Translations under genes and position numbers: made by a program
Source: Clostridiales bacterium
GTDB taxonomy: Bacteria > Bacillota > Clostridia > Lachnospirales > Lachnospiraceae
NCBI GenBank assembly: GCA_018372435.1
Contig: JAHAJA010000013.1
Span: 1-64,000 of the forward strand
Direction: 5' to 3'
Length of the DNA stretch: 64,000 bases
Notes under the pieces: model-generated
Told to the model about the DNA's origin: nothing
The model's database searches: none
What the model saw: the letters and a program-made list of their open reading frames with translations, nothing else
In this document: piece after piece, positions 1 to 8,905 of the stretch
Layout of the letters: every line of letters starts with the position of its first letter
Position numbering within the stretch: position 1 is the stretch's first letter

Positions 1-28
1 CTGAGCCAGGATCAAACTCTCAAATTAA
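1..28 (-). rRNA. 16S ribosomal RNA, 5' end only
   Basis: The first 20 bases are the reverse complement of the universal bacterial 16S 5' primer site (AGAGTTTGATCCTGGCTCAG), so a 16S gene reads leftwards out of the window and only its first nucleotides are present. The exact mature 5' end, around position 26-30, is estimated. An rRNA promoter lies upstream at 256-284. A stretch at about 199-222 reads on the minus strand as a boxA-like AACTTTGATAATTGAA leader, the type used for antitermination. Confidence 0.95.
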
Positions 29-255
29 AATTTTGATCTCTTCGTTCAGAATCAACTAACCAAACTGGCTATTTGTTTCCGTTTTGTCTTTCGACATTAC
101 TGTGTACTAAAAGTACATATACTTATTGAAAATCTTTTTTCGTATTCTATCAAGTCAAAACTTGTGAACACGTTTAGAATTTTCAGGGTTGTTTTATTAT
201 TCAATTATCAAAGTTCTTTTATTGCTGTCTGCCGTTTGGCGTGTCAGCGAATAAT

Positions 256-284
256 AGTTTATCACATTCATTTTAACTTGTCAA
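256..284 (-). promoter_or_regulatory. Sigma-A promoter of the rRNA operon
   Basis: On the minus strand there is TTGACA (279-284), a 17-bp spacer and TAAACT (256-261). Spacing is ideal, and the site lies about 230 bp before the 16S gene it would drive. Confidence 0.8.
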
Positions 285-347
285 CACTTTTTTTGAAAAA
301 GTTTTAAGTTTTTTGAATGTTTTTGTTGACGCTTAATAAATTAAAAA

Positions 348-435
348 CGGAGAAAGAGGGATTTGAACCCTCGCGCCGCGCAAACGACCTACACCCTTAG
401 CAGGGGCGCCTCTTCAGCCACTTGAGTATTTCTCC
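348..435 (-). tRNA. tRNA-Ser (GCT anticodon)
   Basis: Read on the minus strand this is an 88-nt tRNA with acceptor GGAGAAA/TTTCTCC, a GGTTCAAATCC T-arm, a long class II variable arm (GTCGTTTGCGCGGCGC) and the anticodon loop CTGCTAA with GCT. No CCA is encoded. It has its own promoter at 488-516 and lies upstream of the rRNA promoter. Confidence 0.95.
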
Positions 436-487
436 TTGTCTGAACTATCAGTTCATTATTTAATTTAATGCGTCGAACGCAAGAATT

Positions 488-516
488 AGTATATCAGAGT
501 ATAAATCATTTGTCAA
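488..516 (-). promoter_or_regulatory. Sigma-A promoter of tRNA-Ser
   Basis: Minus strand TTGACA (511-516), 17-bp spacer, TATACT (488-493), about 50 bp upstream of the tRNA. It is close to consensus, as expected for stable RNA. Confidence 0.8.
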
Positions 517-555
517 CGGCTTTTTTAAAGTTTTTTTAATTTTTTGAATTATTTG

Positions 556-584
556 CTTAATAAGCGCATATATGCGTAATTAAG
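556..584. terminator. Inverted repeat downstream of fumarate hydratase genes
   Basis: CTTAAT and AATTAAG flank a palindrome CGCATATATGCG, giving an extended hairpin about 145 bp after the beta-subunit stop. No clean T-run follows on the minus strand, so termination is only a guess. The rest of 585-729 is AT-rich with no gene that I can see. Confidence 0.3.
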
Positions 585-729
585 TATTAATTTTCATGTT
601 TTTTTTTGCTCTAATTTTATATCTTCTATCAAATTAAAGCTTTACCAAATACTTAATATATTATTCTTACTATCACATTTTTCTCTTTACTTTAAGAACT
701 ATAATAAGTTTTATTGCTTAATATACTAT

Positions 730-1278
730 CTATATACAATATTCTTTTACTGCCTCTTCGTATAAGTTATTACCTTTACAATCAACTACAACTATTGCAG
801 GGAAATCTTTAACTTCTAGTTTTCTAATTGCCTCTGTTCCAAGATCATCATAAGCTATAATCTCAGATTTCGTTATACATTTGGATAAGATAGCTCCTGC
901 ACCACCGACTGCTGCAAAATAAACACATGTATTGTCTTTTATAGCTGATAGCACGTCTTCGTTTCTCTTTCCTTTACCTATCATGCCTTTTAATCCTTGT
1001 TCCATAAGTAAAGGAGCATATTTATCCATTCTGCTGCTGGTAGTTGGTCCTGCTGAACCAATTACCTTACCTTCTCTTGCAGGAGTAGGACCTAGATAAT
1101 ATACAATATTGTTTGTTAAGTCAAACGGAATCTCTTCTCCATTAAGTATACTTTCATATAGTCTTTTATGCGCTGCATCTCTTGCTGTATATATAATTCC
1201 AGTAATATATACATAATCTCCTGCCTCTAATGACCGCACCACTTCTTCGGATAAAGGGGCTTTTATATTTTTATTCAT
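730..1278 (-). CDS. fumB: Fumarate hydratase class I (Fe-S), beta subunit
   Basis: About 182 aa. It matches the C-terminal (beta) half of the two-subunit Fe-S hydro-lyases, which with the alpha subunit interconvert fumarate and malate using a 4Fe-4S cluster. Visible landmarks are the GDYVYITGIIYTARDAAHK segment near the N-terminus and YLGPTPAREGKVIGSAGPTTSSRMD in the middle (given here as landmarks, conserved GP and GPTTS/RMD). The start is taken at 1278, not at the longer ATG at 1314, because the family begins near MNKNIKAPL and the other copies of the upstream leader place the ATG here. The alpha gene is upstream. L-tartrate dehydratase is an alternative that sequence alone cannot exclude. 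The symbol follows two-subunit naming and is uncertain. Confidence 0.88.
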   Translation of the reverse strand: MNKNIKAPLSEEVVRSLEAGDYVYITGIIYTARDAAHKRLYESILNGEEIPFDLTNNIVYYLGPTPAREGKVIGSAGPTTSSRMDKYAPLLMEQGLKGMIGKGKRNEDVLSAIKDNTCVYFAAVGGAGAILSKCITKSEIIAYDDLGTEAIRKLEVKDFPAIVVVDCKGNNLYEEAVKEYCI

Positions 1279-1285
1279 GTTTATA

Positions 1286-1353
1286 CCTATGCATATCACA
1301 AGTAAGCTTGTCATACCTCTTAATCAAATAAGGTGAACGAACTCAATGCATGG
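1286..1353 (-). promoter_or_regulatory. SD-hairpin-start leader element, copy 1 (fum beta)
   Basis: On the minus strand GAAAGGAG is followed by CCATGCATTG, a variable stretch, TTGTGATATGCATAGG, then TATAAAC and the ATG at 1278. CCATGCAT and ATGCATaGG are complementary (one bulged A), so a hairpin can form between the SD and the start codon. Without the 68-nt element the SD would sit 7 nt from the ATG. Copies 2 (2380-2443) and 3 (40956-40999) share both ends. The pairing is seen in the sequence; its role is inference. Confidence 0.6.
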
Positions 1354-1528
1354 CTCCTTTCATAATATTTAATGTTCTTATAAATATCATACCAATATGT
1401 AACTAGCTTGTTCCATCGTCTGTGCTAAATATCTATTATATTATCATTACTTAACAATTCATTGTAATAACAAAGTAAATATACTACTATATTTTACACT
1501 GCTGTATTTCACAATTTTACTTTACTAT

Positions 1529-2371
1529 TTACAATATGCGATGGGAATGTCTATTTACATGGCAGCATATATTAATAGCAACAGGTAGACCAGCTATGTG
1601 TGTTGGATATGTTTCAACATTAACTCCTAATGCGGTTATTCTTCCTCCTAGACCTGCCGGACCGATACCTAGTTTATTAATGGTCTCTAACAATTCTTCT
1701 TCTAATTCTTTTACATATGGTATAGAAGATTTCTGTTGTAAGTTACGTGTTAATGCTTTCTTAGCAAGTATTGTACATTTTTCAAAACTACCTCCTATAC
1801 CAACTCCAACAACCATTGGAGGGCATGCATTAGGACCTGCTAATTTTACCGTCTCTAAAACTGCTGCCTTAACACCTTCTATACCATCTGCTGGTTTCAA
1901 CATATATACACGACTCATATTCTCACTTCCAAAACCTTTTGGAGCAACTGTAATTTCTATGTTATCACCAGATACAATTTCATAATGTATTATTCCAGGG
2001 GTATTATCTTTTGTGTTCTCACGAATTATTGGATCTTTCACTACGGACTTTCTTAAATAGCCATCCTCATATCCCTGTCTAATACCTTCATTAATTGCAT
2101 CTTCAATATTCATACCTTCAATATGTACATCTTGACCTATCTTCATGAATACAATAGCCATTCCAGTATCTTGACAAATTGGTATTAACTCTTCTCTAGC
2201 TATATTAATATTCTCTTGTAATTGTTCTAGAATTTGTTTCCCTATTGGTGATTCCTCTTTTTCTGGGGCATTAACAATAGCATTTTCCATATCCTTAGAT
2301 AAGTTATAATTTGCTTCAATACACATTTCTTTTATATTACTTATAATTGTATTTGTATGAATTACTCTCAT
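1529..2371 (-). CDS. fumA: Fumarate hydratase class I (Fe-S), alpha subunit
   Basis: About 280 aa, the usual length of the alpha subunit. It supplies the cluster cysteines: PICQDTGMAIVF near residue 65, a GPNACPPMVVGVGIGG segment in the middle and a C-terminal cysteine region. The start is set at 2371 (MRVIHTNTI), because the longer ORF start lacks an SD and the shared leader element ends there. It precedes the beta gene by about 250 bp, and the beta gene has its own copy of the leader, so the two subunits may be translated independently from one transcript. L-tartrate dehydratase is possible but less likely in this setting. Confidence 0.9.
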   Translation of the reverse strand: MRVIHTNTIISNIKEMCIEANYNLSKDMENAIVNAPEKEESPIGKQILEQLQENINIAREELIPICQDTGMAIVFMKIGQDVHIEGMNIEDAINEGIRQGYEDGYLRKSVVKDPIIRENTKDNTPGIIHYEIVSGDNIEITVAPKGFGSENMSRVYMLKPADGIEGVKAAVLETVKLAGPNACPPMVVGVGIGGSFEKCTILAKKALTRNLQQKSSIPYVKELEEELLETINKLGIGPAGLGGRITALGVNVETYPTHIAGLPVAINICCHVNRHSHRIL

Positions 2372-2379
2372 CTTTATAC

Positions 2380-2443
2380 CCATGCATATCACAATTTTTC
2401 TATGATACTGCTTTTAAATTAGTTGAAAGAAAGCAATGCATGG
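2380..2443 (-). promoter_or_regulatory. SD-hairpin-start leader element, copy 2 (fum alpha)
   Basis: On the minus strand GAAAGGAA is followed by CCATGCAT (2436-2443), a 48-nt interior, ATGCATGG (2380-2387), GTATAAAG and the ATG at 2371. The two 8-mers are perfect reverse complements. The flank AAATATTATGAAAGGA is shared with copy 1, so similarity extends upstream of the SD. Confidence 0.6.
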
Positions 2444-2686
2444 TTCCTTTCATAATATTTAAAACTCTTTCAACTCTTTTTCTCTGCATATAGCAAGTAA
2501 GCTTTCTTTACTGAAAAATAAGTGCAAACTGTTCTTGTCCACACTTTTTCTTTTCTTGCTTATATAACTCCTTATTGCTAAAATGGTCTTTTATTTTTCC
2601 TTAATGTTCTTTATATTTTTTCATTTCTTTTATACTTTATCAATGGTGTTATAAATTCTTAATTAGTTTTTTAATTCCTATAATGT

Positions 2687-2715
2687 AATATATCATACTT
2701 TTTATTAAGGCTCAA
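2687..2715 (-). promoter_or_regulatory. Possible promoter for the fum genes
   Basis: Minus strand TTGAGC (2710-2715), 17-bp spacer, TATATT (2687-2692). It would leave a leader of roughly 310 nt before the alpha start. The rest of 2444-2765 is AT-rich with nothing else recognised. Confidence 0.35.
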
Positions 2716-2765
2716 GTAAACGATATAAATCATACTTTCTAAATCTTCTTTCATGGACTCAAAAA

Positions 2766-2813
2766 AAGGAGTAAACTGTATAACCATTAATTGGTCCATA
2801 CAATTTACTCCTT
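2766..2813 (-). terminator. Terminator after gyrA
   Basis: AAGGAGTAAA pairs with TTTACTCCTT, and TGTAT with ATACA inside it. On the minus strand the hairpin is followed by seven T, and it lies 40 bp after the gyrA stop. Confidence 0.85.
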
Positions 2814-2853
2814 AATTATTCTTATAAAATAAAAATATTAAAACATAGTTATT

Positions 2854-5460
2854 TTATTCCTCTGAGTTATCCTCATCTGAATTATATTCTTCAAAATTAT
2901 CTTCTTCAGAACCTTCTTCTAGTTCTTCGTAATCTTGATCAGAATCTATAATAATTTCATCATCCGTAGATTCTTCTTCTAATTGTTTTAAAAGATCCTC
3001 TTCAGTTGTGTTGTCACTCTCTCTTACCTTAGCAAAACTTGCGACTTTAATATCTTTATCTACATCAATATCAATTAATTTAACACCTGAAGTTATCCTT
3101 CCAAGAACAGAAATACCATTTACCATTAGACGAATAATAATTCCTTCTGTGGTAATAATCATAATTTCATTGTCATCATTAACAGCTTTAACACCAACTA
3201 CTTCACCTGTTTTTTCTGTTACTTTATAACATTTAACACCTTTACCACCACGACGTTGTACTGTAAATTCATCCATGTCCGTACATTTACCCATACCATA
3301 TTCTGATACGAATAATAGATACTTACCTTGTGTATTCAATTGCATACCAACGATTTCGTCATCGTCAGATAGATTCATACCAATAACACCCATGGATGTT
3401 CTACCAGTAGGTCTAACATCTTCTTCATTAAATCTTATACAGATACCATTCTTAGTTACTAAGATAATATCTTTTTGCCTATTGGTTGATTTAACTTCAA
3501 TTAATTCATCATCTTCACGTAAATTAATTGCTTGTAAACCAGACTTTCTAATATTTTCATATTCTTTAATAGGAGTCTTCTTAACAATACCTTTCTTTGT
3601 TGCCATGAACAAGTATGTGTTATTCTTATACTCGCGTAAAGGAATAATTGCTGTAATTCTTTCTTCTGGTAGTAACTGCAATAAGTTAACAATAGCGGTA
3701 CCTCTAGCAGTTCTGCTTGATTCTGGAATTTCATATGCTTTCAAACGATATACACGACCCTTATTAGTAAAGAACATAATATAATGGTGTGTAGTCGTCA
3801 TTAATAAATCTTCTATGAAATCTTCATCTATTGTTTGCATACCCTTAATACCCTTGCCACCTCGATGTTGACTCTTGAAATTATCTACAGTCATTCTCTT
3901 TATGTAGCCAAGACGAGTTATTGCAATTACTGTATTTTCTTTAGGAATAAGATCTTCCATGGATAAATCGAATTCATCAAAACCAATTGAAGTTCTACGA
4001 TCATCACCATACTTATCACGGATAACAATTAATTCTTCCTTGATTACAGTAAGAAGTTTCTTAATATCAGCTAATATTGCTTTGTATTCCGCAATTTTAG
4101 CTTCTAATTCCTTATATTCGTTCTCTAATTTTTCTCTTTCTAATCCTGTAAGAGCACGAAGTCTCATATCAACAATGGCTTGTGCTTGTACTTCAGATAG
4201 TGAAAAACGTTCAATTAAACGCTCTTTTGCTATTCCTACATTCTTTGAAGAACGTATTATATTAATTACTTCGTCAATATTATCAAGAGCTACCATTAAA
4301 CCTTCTAAGATATGAGCTCTTTCTTCTGCTTTGTTTAAGTCGTATTGAGTACGACGAGTTACTACTTCTTCTTGATGAAGTAAGTAGTATTTTAACATCT
4401 CATGCAAGTTAAGTACTTTCGGCTCATTATTAACAAGTGCTAACATAATTACACCAAATGTGTCCTGTAATTGCGTATGCTTATATAATTGATTTAATAA
4501 TACATTCGCATTCACATCTTTACGAAGTTCAATACAGATTCTCATACCAGTACGATCAGATTCATCACGTAATTCCGTAATTCCGTCTATCTTCTTATCA
4601 CGTACAAGTTCTGCTATTTTCTCTATTAATCTTGCTTTATTAACCATGTAAGGTAATTCTGTAACTACAATACGATTTTTACCATTATTCATTGGTTCAA
4701 TATCCGTAACAGCACGTACACGAATCTTACCTCTACCAGTACGGTATGCTTCGTCGATTCCTCTTGTTCCTAGGATGGTTGCACCTGTTGGAAAGTCTGG
4801 CCCTTTTACAATTTGAAGTAGCTCTTCAATTGAAGTTTCTCTATCTTCCTCTACACGATTATCAATTAACTTAATAACCGCATTAATAATCTCATTCAAA
4901 TTATGAGGTGGGATATTAGTTGCCATACCTACTGCTATTCCTGATGTACCATTTACTAAAAGATTAGGAAATCTAGCTGGTAATACTACCGGCTCTTTTT
5001 CTGTCTCATCAAAGTTTGGTATAAAATCTACTGTATTCTTGTTGATATCTGAAAGCATCTCCATTGAGATTTTACTCAATCGCGCTTCAGTATAACGCAT
5101 GGCTGCTGCCCCATCTCCATCAACAGAACCAAAGTTACCATGTCCATCTACTAATGGATATCTAGTAGACCATTCTTGTGCTAAATTAACTAAAGCACCA
5201 TATATTGAACTATCACCATGTGGATGATATTTACCCATTGCATCACCAACGATACGGGCACATTTACGATGTGGTTTGTCCGGACCGTTGTTAAGTTCGA
5301 TCATGGCATAGAGAATTCTTCTTTGTACAGGCTTTAAACCGTCCCTAACGTCAGGTAAAGCTCTGGCCGCGATTACAGACATGGCATAGTCAATATATGA
5401 CGTTTCCATCGTCTTTTTCAGATCGACTTCATGAACTTTATCAAAGATATGTTCGTCCAT
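2854..5460 (-). CDS. gyrA: DNA gyrase subunit A
   Basis: 868 aa. This is the breakage-reunion subunit, which forms A2B2 gyrase with GyrB and introduces negative supercoils. The catalytic tyrosine is Y123 in AAMRYTEAR, and the GyrA box appears as HRGGKGIKGM near residue 535. The C-terminal beta-pinwheel repeats are intact and are followed by an acidic tail of about 50 residues rich in D/E. In the quinolone-determining loop (HPHGDSSIYGALV) the E. coli S83 equivalent is S84, but the D87 equivalent is G88 instead of Asp or Glu. The SD CGGAGG lies 7 nt before the ATG. It is 60 bp downstream of gyrB in the same operon. Confidence 0.98.
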   Translation of the reverse strand: MDEHIFDKVHEVDLKKTMETSYIDYAMSVIAARALPDVRDGLKPVQRRILYAMIELNNGPDKPHRKCARIVGDAMGKYHPHGDSSIYGALVNLAQEWSTRYPLVDGHGNFGSVDGDGAAAMRYTEARLSKISMEMLSDINKNTVDFIPNFDETEKEPVVLPARFPNLLVNGTSGIAVGMATNIPPHNLNEIINAVIKLIDNRVEEDRETSIEELLQIVKGPDFPTGATILGTRGIDEAYRTGRGKIRVRAVTDIEPMNNGKNRIVVTELPYMVNKARLIEKIAELVRDKKIDGITELRDESDRTGMRICIELRKDVNANVLLNQLYKHTQLQDTFGVIMLALVNNEPKVLNLHEMLKYYLLHQEEVVTRRTQYDLNKAEERAHILEGLMVALDNIDEVINIIRSSKNVGIAKERLIERFSLSEVQAQAIVDMRLRALTGLEREKLENEYKELEAKIAEYKAILADIKKLLTVIKEELIVIRDKYGDDRRTSIGFDEFDLSMEDLIPKENTVIAITRLGYIKRMTVDNFKSQHRGGKGIKGMQTIDEDFIEDLLMTTTHHYIMFFTNKGRVYRLKAYEIPESSRTARGTAIVNLLQLLPEERITAIIPLREYKNNTYLFMATKKGIVKKTPIKEYENIRKSGLQAINLREDDELIEVKSTNRQKDIILVTKNGICIRFNEEDVRPTGRTSMGVIGMNLSDDDEIVGMQLNTQGKYLLFVSEYGMGKCTDMDEFTVQRRGGKGVKCYKVTEKTGEVVGVKAVNDDNEIMIITTEGIIIRLMVNGISVLGRITSGVKLIDIDVDKDIKVASFAKVRESDNTTEEDLLKQLEEESTDDEIIIDSDQDYEELEEGSEEDNFEEYNSDEDNSEE

Positions 5461-5520
5461 TTTAATTCCTCCGTAGTTATATTTTTAACGAAATTACTCT
5501 ATATATTGTTATTTTTTTAA

Positions 5521-7443
5521 CTATACATCTAGATTCTTAACATATTTAGCATTCGCTTCAATAAATTCTCTTCTTGGTTCAACTTTATCACCCATAAGTG
5601 TAGTAAATGTTAAATCTATTTCAGAAGAAGTATCTTCATCTATTGTTACACGTAATAATACACGTCTGTGTGGATCCATGGTTGTTTCCCATAATTGTTC
5701 GGCATCCATTTCTCCAAGACCTTTGTAACGTTGAATCTTATTGTTTGTATCACGTCCGATTTCAACTAATATGTTATTTAGTTCTTCATCGCTATAGGCA
5801 TAACGTACTTGTTTGTTTTTCTCAACCTTGTATAAAGGCGGTTGCGCTAAATATACATAACCTTGTTTAATTAATTCAGGCATAAAACGATACAAGAATG
5901 TTAACAATAAAGTACTAATATGAGCACCATCAACATCGGCATCTGTCATAATAATTATTTTATGATAACGTAATTTACTAATATCAAAATCATCTGATAT
6001 ACCTGTACCAAATGCTGTAATCATTGCTCTTATTTCATTGTTCACCAAAATCTTATCAAGTCGTGATTTCTCAACATTAAGAATCTTACCTCTAAGTGGC
6101 AGAATTGCTTGTGTAGCACGAGATCTTGCTGTCTTTGCAGAACCGCCGGCGGAATCCCCTTCTACAATGTATATTTCACAATTCTTAGGATCTTTGTCTG
6201 AGCAATCTGCTAGTTTACCAGGAAGACTCATTCCTTCTAGGGCTGTTTTTCTACGAGTTAAGTCTCTTGCCTTTCTCGCTGCATCTCTAGCACGTTGTGC
6301 TAGAATTGCCTTTTCACAGATAATCTTTGCTACTGCTGGATTTTGTTCTAAGAAGTAGGTAAGCTGTTCACTAACTACAGTGTCAACTGCTCCTCTTGCT
6401 TCACTATTACCAAGTTTTTGCTTAGTCTGTCCTTCAAATTGAGGATCTCCAATTTTAATACTAATAATGGCAGTCAAACCTTCACGAATATCTTCACCAG
6501 ATAAATTAACTTCGTTATCCTTTAAGAATTTTTGTTTTCTAGCATAATCATTAAAGGTTTTTGTAAGAGCATTCTTAAACCCAGCAAGATGAGTACCACC
6601 TTCTGGAGTTGTTATATTATTTACAAAACTATAGCAATTTTCTGTATAGGAACTATTATGTTGCATTGCAACTTCAACATATACATCATCTTTTTTGCCT
6701 TCACAATATAAGATGTTTTCATATAAGCAATCTTTATGGCCGTTTAAATACTGCACGTATTCTTTAATACCGCCTTCGTAATGAAACTCTCTTACTTTTT
6801 GTTCTTCTTCACGATCATCTCTTAGTATAATTTTAAGATTTTTTGTTAAGAAAGCCATTTCTCTAAGTCTTTGTTTTAATATTTCATAATCGTAAACAGT
6901 CTCTTCAAAAATATCTTTATCTGGAAGGAATGTTACTGTAGTACCGGATTTGTCTGTTTCTCCTATAACTTTCAATGGATACATAACTTTACCACGTTCA
7001 TAACGTTGATTATATACTTTTCCTTCTGTGTGGATATATACCTCTAGCCATTCAGATAAAGCATTAACTACAGAAGCACCAACTCCATGTAATCCTCCTG
7101 ATACCTTGTATCCACCACCACCGAATTTACCGCCAGCATGAAGAATGGTAAATACAACTTCTACTGCAGGAATTCCCTTTTTAGGATGGATACCAATAGG
7201 GATACCTCTACCATTATCCTTAACGGTAATTGAATTATCTTGGTTAATTGTTACATCAATTGTATCACAATAACCACCAAGTGCTTCATCAACTGCATTA
7301 TCTACAATTTCATACACTAGATGGTGTAAGCCTTTTGATGATGTACTACCAATATACATACCTGGTCTTTTTCTTACAGCTTCTAAGCCTTCGAGAATCT
7401 GTATCTGATTAGCGCCGTATTCTGTACCCATTTCTGTACTCAT
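5521..7443 (-). CDS. gyrB: DNA gyrase subunit B
   Basis: 640 aa, typical of Firmicute GyrB. It is the ATPase subunit. The GHKL fold shows EIVDNAVDEALGG (about 46-58), the KDNGRGIPIG box and GGLHGVGASVVNALS. The Toprim domain shows YIVEGDSAGGSA, PLRGKILNVEK and the MTDADVDGAHI metal-binding DxD. It ends with the IQRYKGLGEMD motif. The start is supported by GGAGGAAAGTT-ATG. The order recF-gyrB-gyrA on the minus strand is the standard Firmicute origin arrangement. Confidence 0.98.
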   Translation of the reverse strand: MSTEMGTEYGANQIQILEGLEAVRKRPGMYIGSTSSKGLHHLVYEIVDNAVDEALGGYCDTIDVTINQDNSITVKDNGRGIPIGIHPKKGIPAVEVVFTILHAGGKFGGGGYKVSGGLHGVGASVVNALSEWLEVYIHTEGKVYNQRYERGKVMYPLKVIGETDKSGTTVTFLPDKDIFEETVYDYEILKQRLREMAFLTKNLKIILRDDREEEQKVREFHYEGGIKEYVQYLNGHKDCLYENILYCEGKKDDVYVEVAMQHNSSYTENCYSFVNNITTPEGGTHLAGFKNALTKTFNDYARKQKFLKDNEVNLSGEDIREGLTAIISIKIGDPQFEGQTKQKLGNSEARGAVDTVVSEQLTYFLEQNPAVAKIICEKAILAQRARDAARKARDLTRRKTALEGMSLPGKLADCSDKDPKNCEIYIVEGDSAGGSAKTARSRATQAILPLRGKILNVEKSRLDKILVNNEIRAMITAFGTGISDDFDISKLRYHKIIIMTDADVDGAHISTLLLTFLYRFMPELIKQGYVYLAQPPLYKVEKNKQVRYAYSDEELNNILVEIGRDTNNKIQRYKGLGEMDAEQLWETTMDPHRRVLLRVTIDEDTSSEIDLTFTTLMGDKVEPRREFIEANAKYVKNLDV

Positions 7444-7502
7444 AACTTTCCTCCTAATTTTATCCTATTATTAATTAAGTATTACTGATAAATTTGATTT
7501 TA

Positions 7503-8591
7503 CTATTCATTTTCCACAGTTACACATCCTTCTACTACTCGATACAATTTATCTATTTGAAATCGGTTGGCTACAAACTCTTCCAAACCTGTACAAGTAA
7601 TCATTGTTTGGATACCTTCAATGCTGTTCAACAAGTAATTTTGTCGATTACGGTCTAATTCCGATAACACATCATCTAACAGTAATATCGGTTCTTCTTT
7701 TATTGTTTGCCTTACCAGCTCAATTTCAGCAAGTTTTAATGAAAGTGCTGATGTTCTCTGCTGCCCCTGGGAACCAAATTTACGAATATCGATATCCTTT
7801 ATGGTAAAACAAATGTCATCCCTATGAGGTCCGATGCTTGTCTGCTTATAAAATACATCCTTTTCTCTTTGTTTTTCGACTTTTGTTTCCATATCTTCAG
7901 AAAGAACATTAGGTTCATATTTTATAACCAATTCTTCCCTACCACCAGATAATCTCTTATGTATACCGTATACAATCTCATTTAGCTCCAGTATAAATTG
8001 GGTTCTACGTTTAATTATACGTCTTCCAAACTCGCAGAGTTGTATATCCCATACACTTAGTGTTTCCATTAATTCAGGTTTGAAACCTATTTGCTTTAAT
8101 AAATTATTACGTTGGTTAATAATTTTGTTATAATTTGTCAAATCCGAAAGGTATAGTTTATCTAACTGACATAATTCAAAATCAATAAATCTTCTTCGAT
8201 CACTTGGTCCGTTTTTAATTATACTCAAATCTTCTGGAGAGAAAAATACAAGGTTAATAAGTCCAAAGAGTTCACTAGACTTCCTAATTGGAATCCCATC
8301 AATTGCTACGCCTTTGGGTTTATTCTTTTTCAAATGCATATCAATTCGATGTACAATCAGATTTTTCTCAATAAACATACGAATATGAGATTCTTCCTGA
8401 TTTAACTGAATCATATCTTTATCCTTACTACCCTTGTGTGATTTTGTCGTACCAGCTAAATAAACAGCTTCAAGTATATTGGTTTTTCCCTGTGCATTAT
8501 CTCCATACAATATGTTTGTACCATTCTTAAAATTCATTGATAACGTATTATAATTTCTAAAATTACTTAACTCAAGCGATTTAACAAACAT
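7503..8591 (-). CDS. recF: DNA replication and repair protein RecF
   Basis: 362 aa SMC-like ATPase that helps load RecA at single-strand gaps. The Walker A motif is GDNAQGKTN (about 30-38), the ABC-type signature region is SQGQQRTSALSLKLAE, and Walker B is PILLLDDVLSELD near residue 308. It starts 11 bp after the S4-domain gene, with a modest GGTG SD, suggesting translational coupling. Confidence 0.97.
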   Translation of the reverse strand: MFVKSLELSNFRNYNTLSMNFKNGTNILYGDNAQGKTNILEAVYLAGTTKSHKGSKDKDMIQLNQEESHIRMFIEKNLIVHRIDMHLKKNKPKGVAIDGIPIRKSSELFGLINLVFFSPEDLSIIKNGPSDRRRFIDFELCQLDKLYLSDLTNYNKIINQRNNLLKQIGFKPELMETLSVWDIQLCEFGRRIIKRRTQFILELNEIVYGIHKRLSGGREELVIKYEPNVLSEDMETKVEKQREKDVFYKQTSIGPHRDDICFTIKDIDIRKFGSQGQQRTSALSLKLAEIELVRQTIKEEPILLLDDVLSELDRNRQNYLLNSIEGIQTMITCTGLEEFVANRFQIDKLYRVVEGCVTVENE

Positions 8592-8602
8592 AATTACACC
8601 AA

Positions 8603-8812
8603 CTATTTCTCAATCTTGATTTTTTCTCCATTGTATTCAACAATGTCACCATTAACTAATTTTTTACCACGTTGGTACTCTACTTCTTGATTCACTTTTA
8701 CAAGGCCATCTTGAATAACGAATTTGGCATCTACACCAGAATCAACTAACCCACCTGCTTTTAATGCTTGTCCTAATTTAATATAATCTTCTCTTAATTT
8801 AATTGCTTGCAT
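8603..8812 (-). CDS. yaaA: S4-domain RNA-binding protein (YaaA family)
   Basis: 69 aa, essentially one S4 RNA-binding fold (LGQALKAGGLVDSGVDAKFVI through VNQEVEYQRGKKL; short stretches quoted as landmarks). The family is always placed between dnaN and recF in Firmicutes. Its exact role is not settled; ribosome or RNA binding is presumed. The SD GAAAGGAGC is preceded by two hairpins (8839-8891). Confidence 0.92.
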   Translation of the reverse strand: MQAIKLREDYIKLGQALKAGGLVDSGVDAKFVIQDGLVKVNQEVEYQRGKKLVNGDIVEYNGEKIKIEK

Positions 8813-8838
8813 TATAAAAATGCTCCTTTCTAAAGAAG

Positions 8839-8891
8839 GGAGAATTTGTACTAATCACAAATCTCCAATTGAGAAAACATTGTTTTTTCAA
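8839..8891 (-). promoter_or_regulatory. Two-hairpin leader before the S4-domain gene
   Basis: In plus coordinates the pair 8839-8849/8857-8866 forms a stem of GGAGA plus TTTGT type, and 8869-8878/8882-8891 forms TTGAGAAAAC/GTTTTTTCAA. On the minus strand the two hairpins come just before GAAAGGAGC (8822-8830). A very similar arrangement, including the word GGAGATTTGTG, precedes the V-ATPase F gene at 36670-36741. Neither hairpin has a T-run typical of a terminator. Confidence 0.5.
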
Positions 8892-8905
8892 CCTTTTCTC
8901 CTAGC

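Noticed and set aside
1536..1985. Plus-strand ORF opposite the fum alpha gene
   Set aside because: It is a shadow frame of a conserved protein and has no SD. The same applies to other antisense ORFs over gyrA, gyrB, the V-ATPase genes and others.
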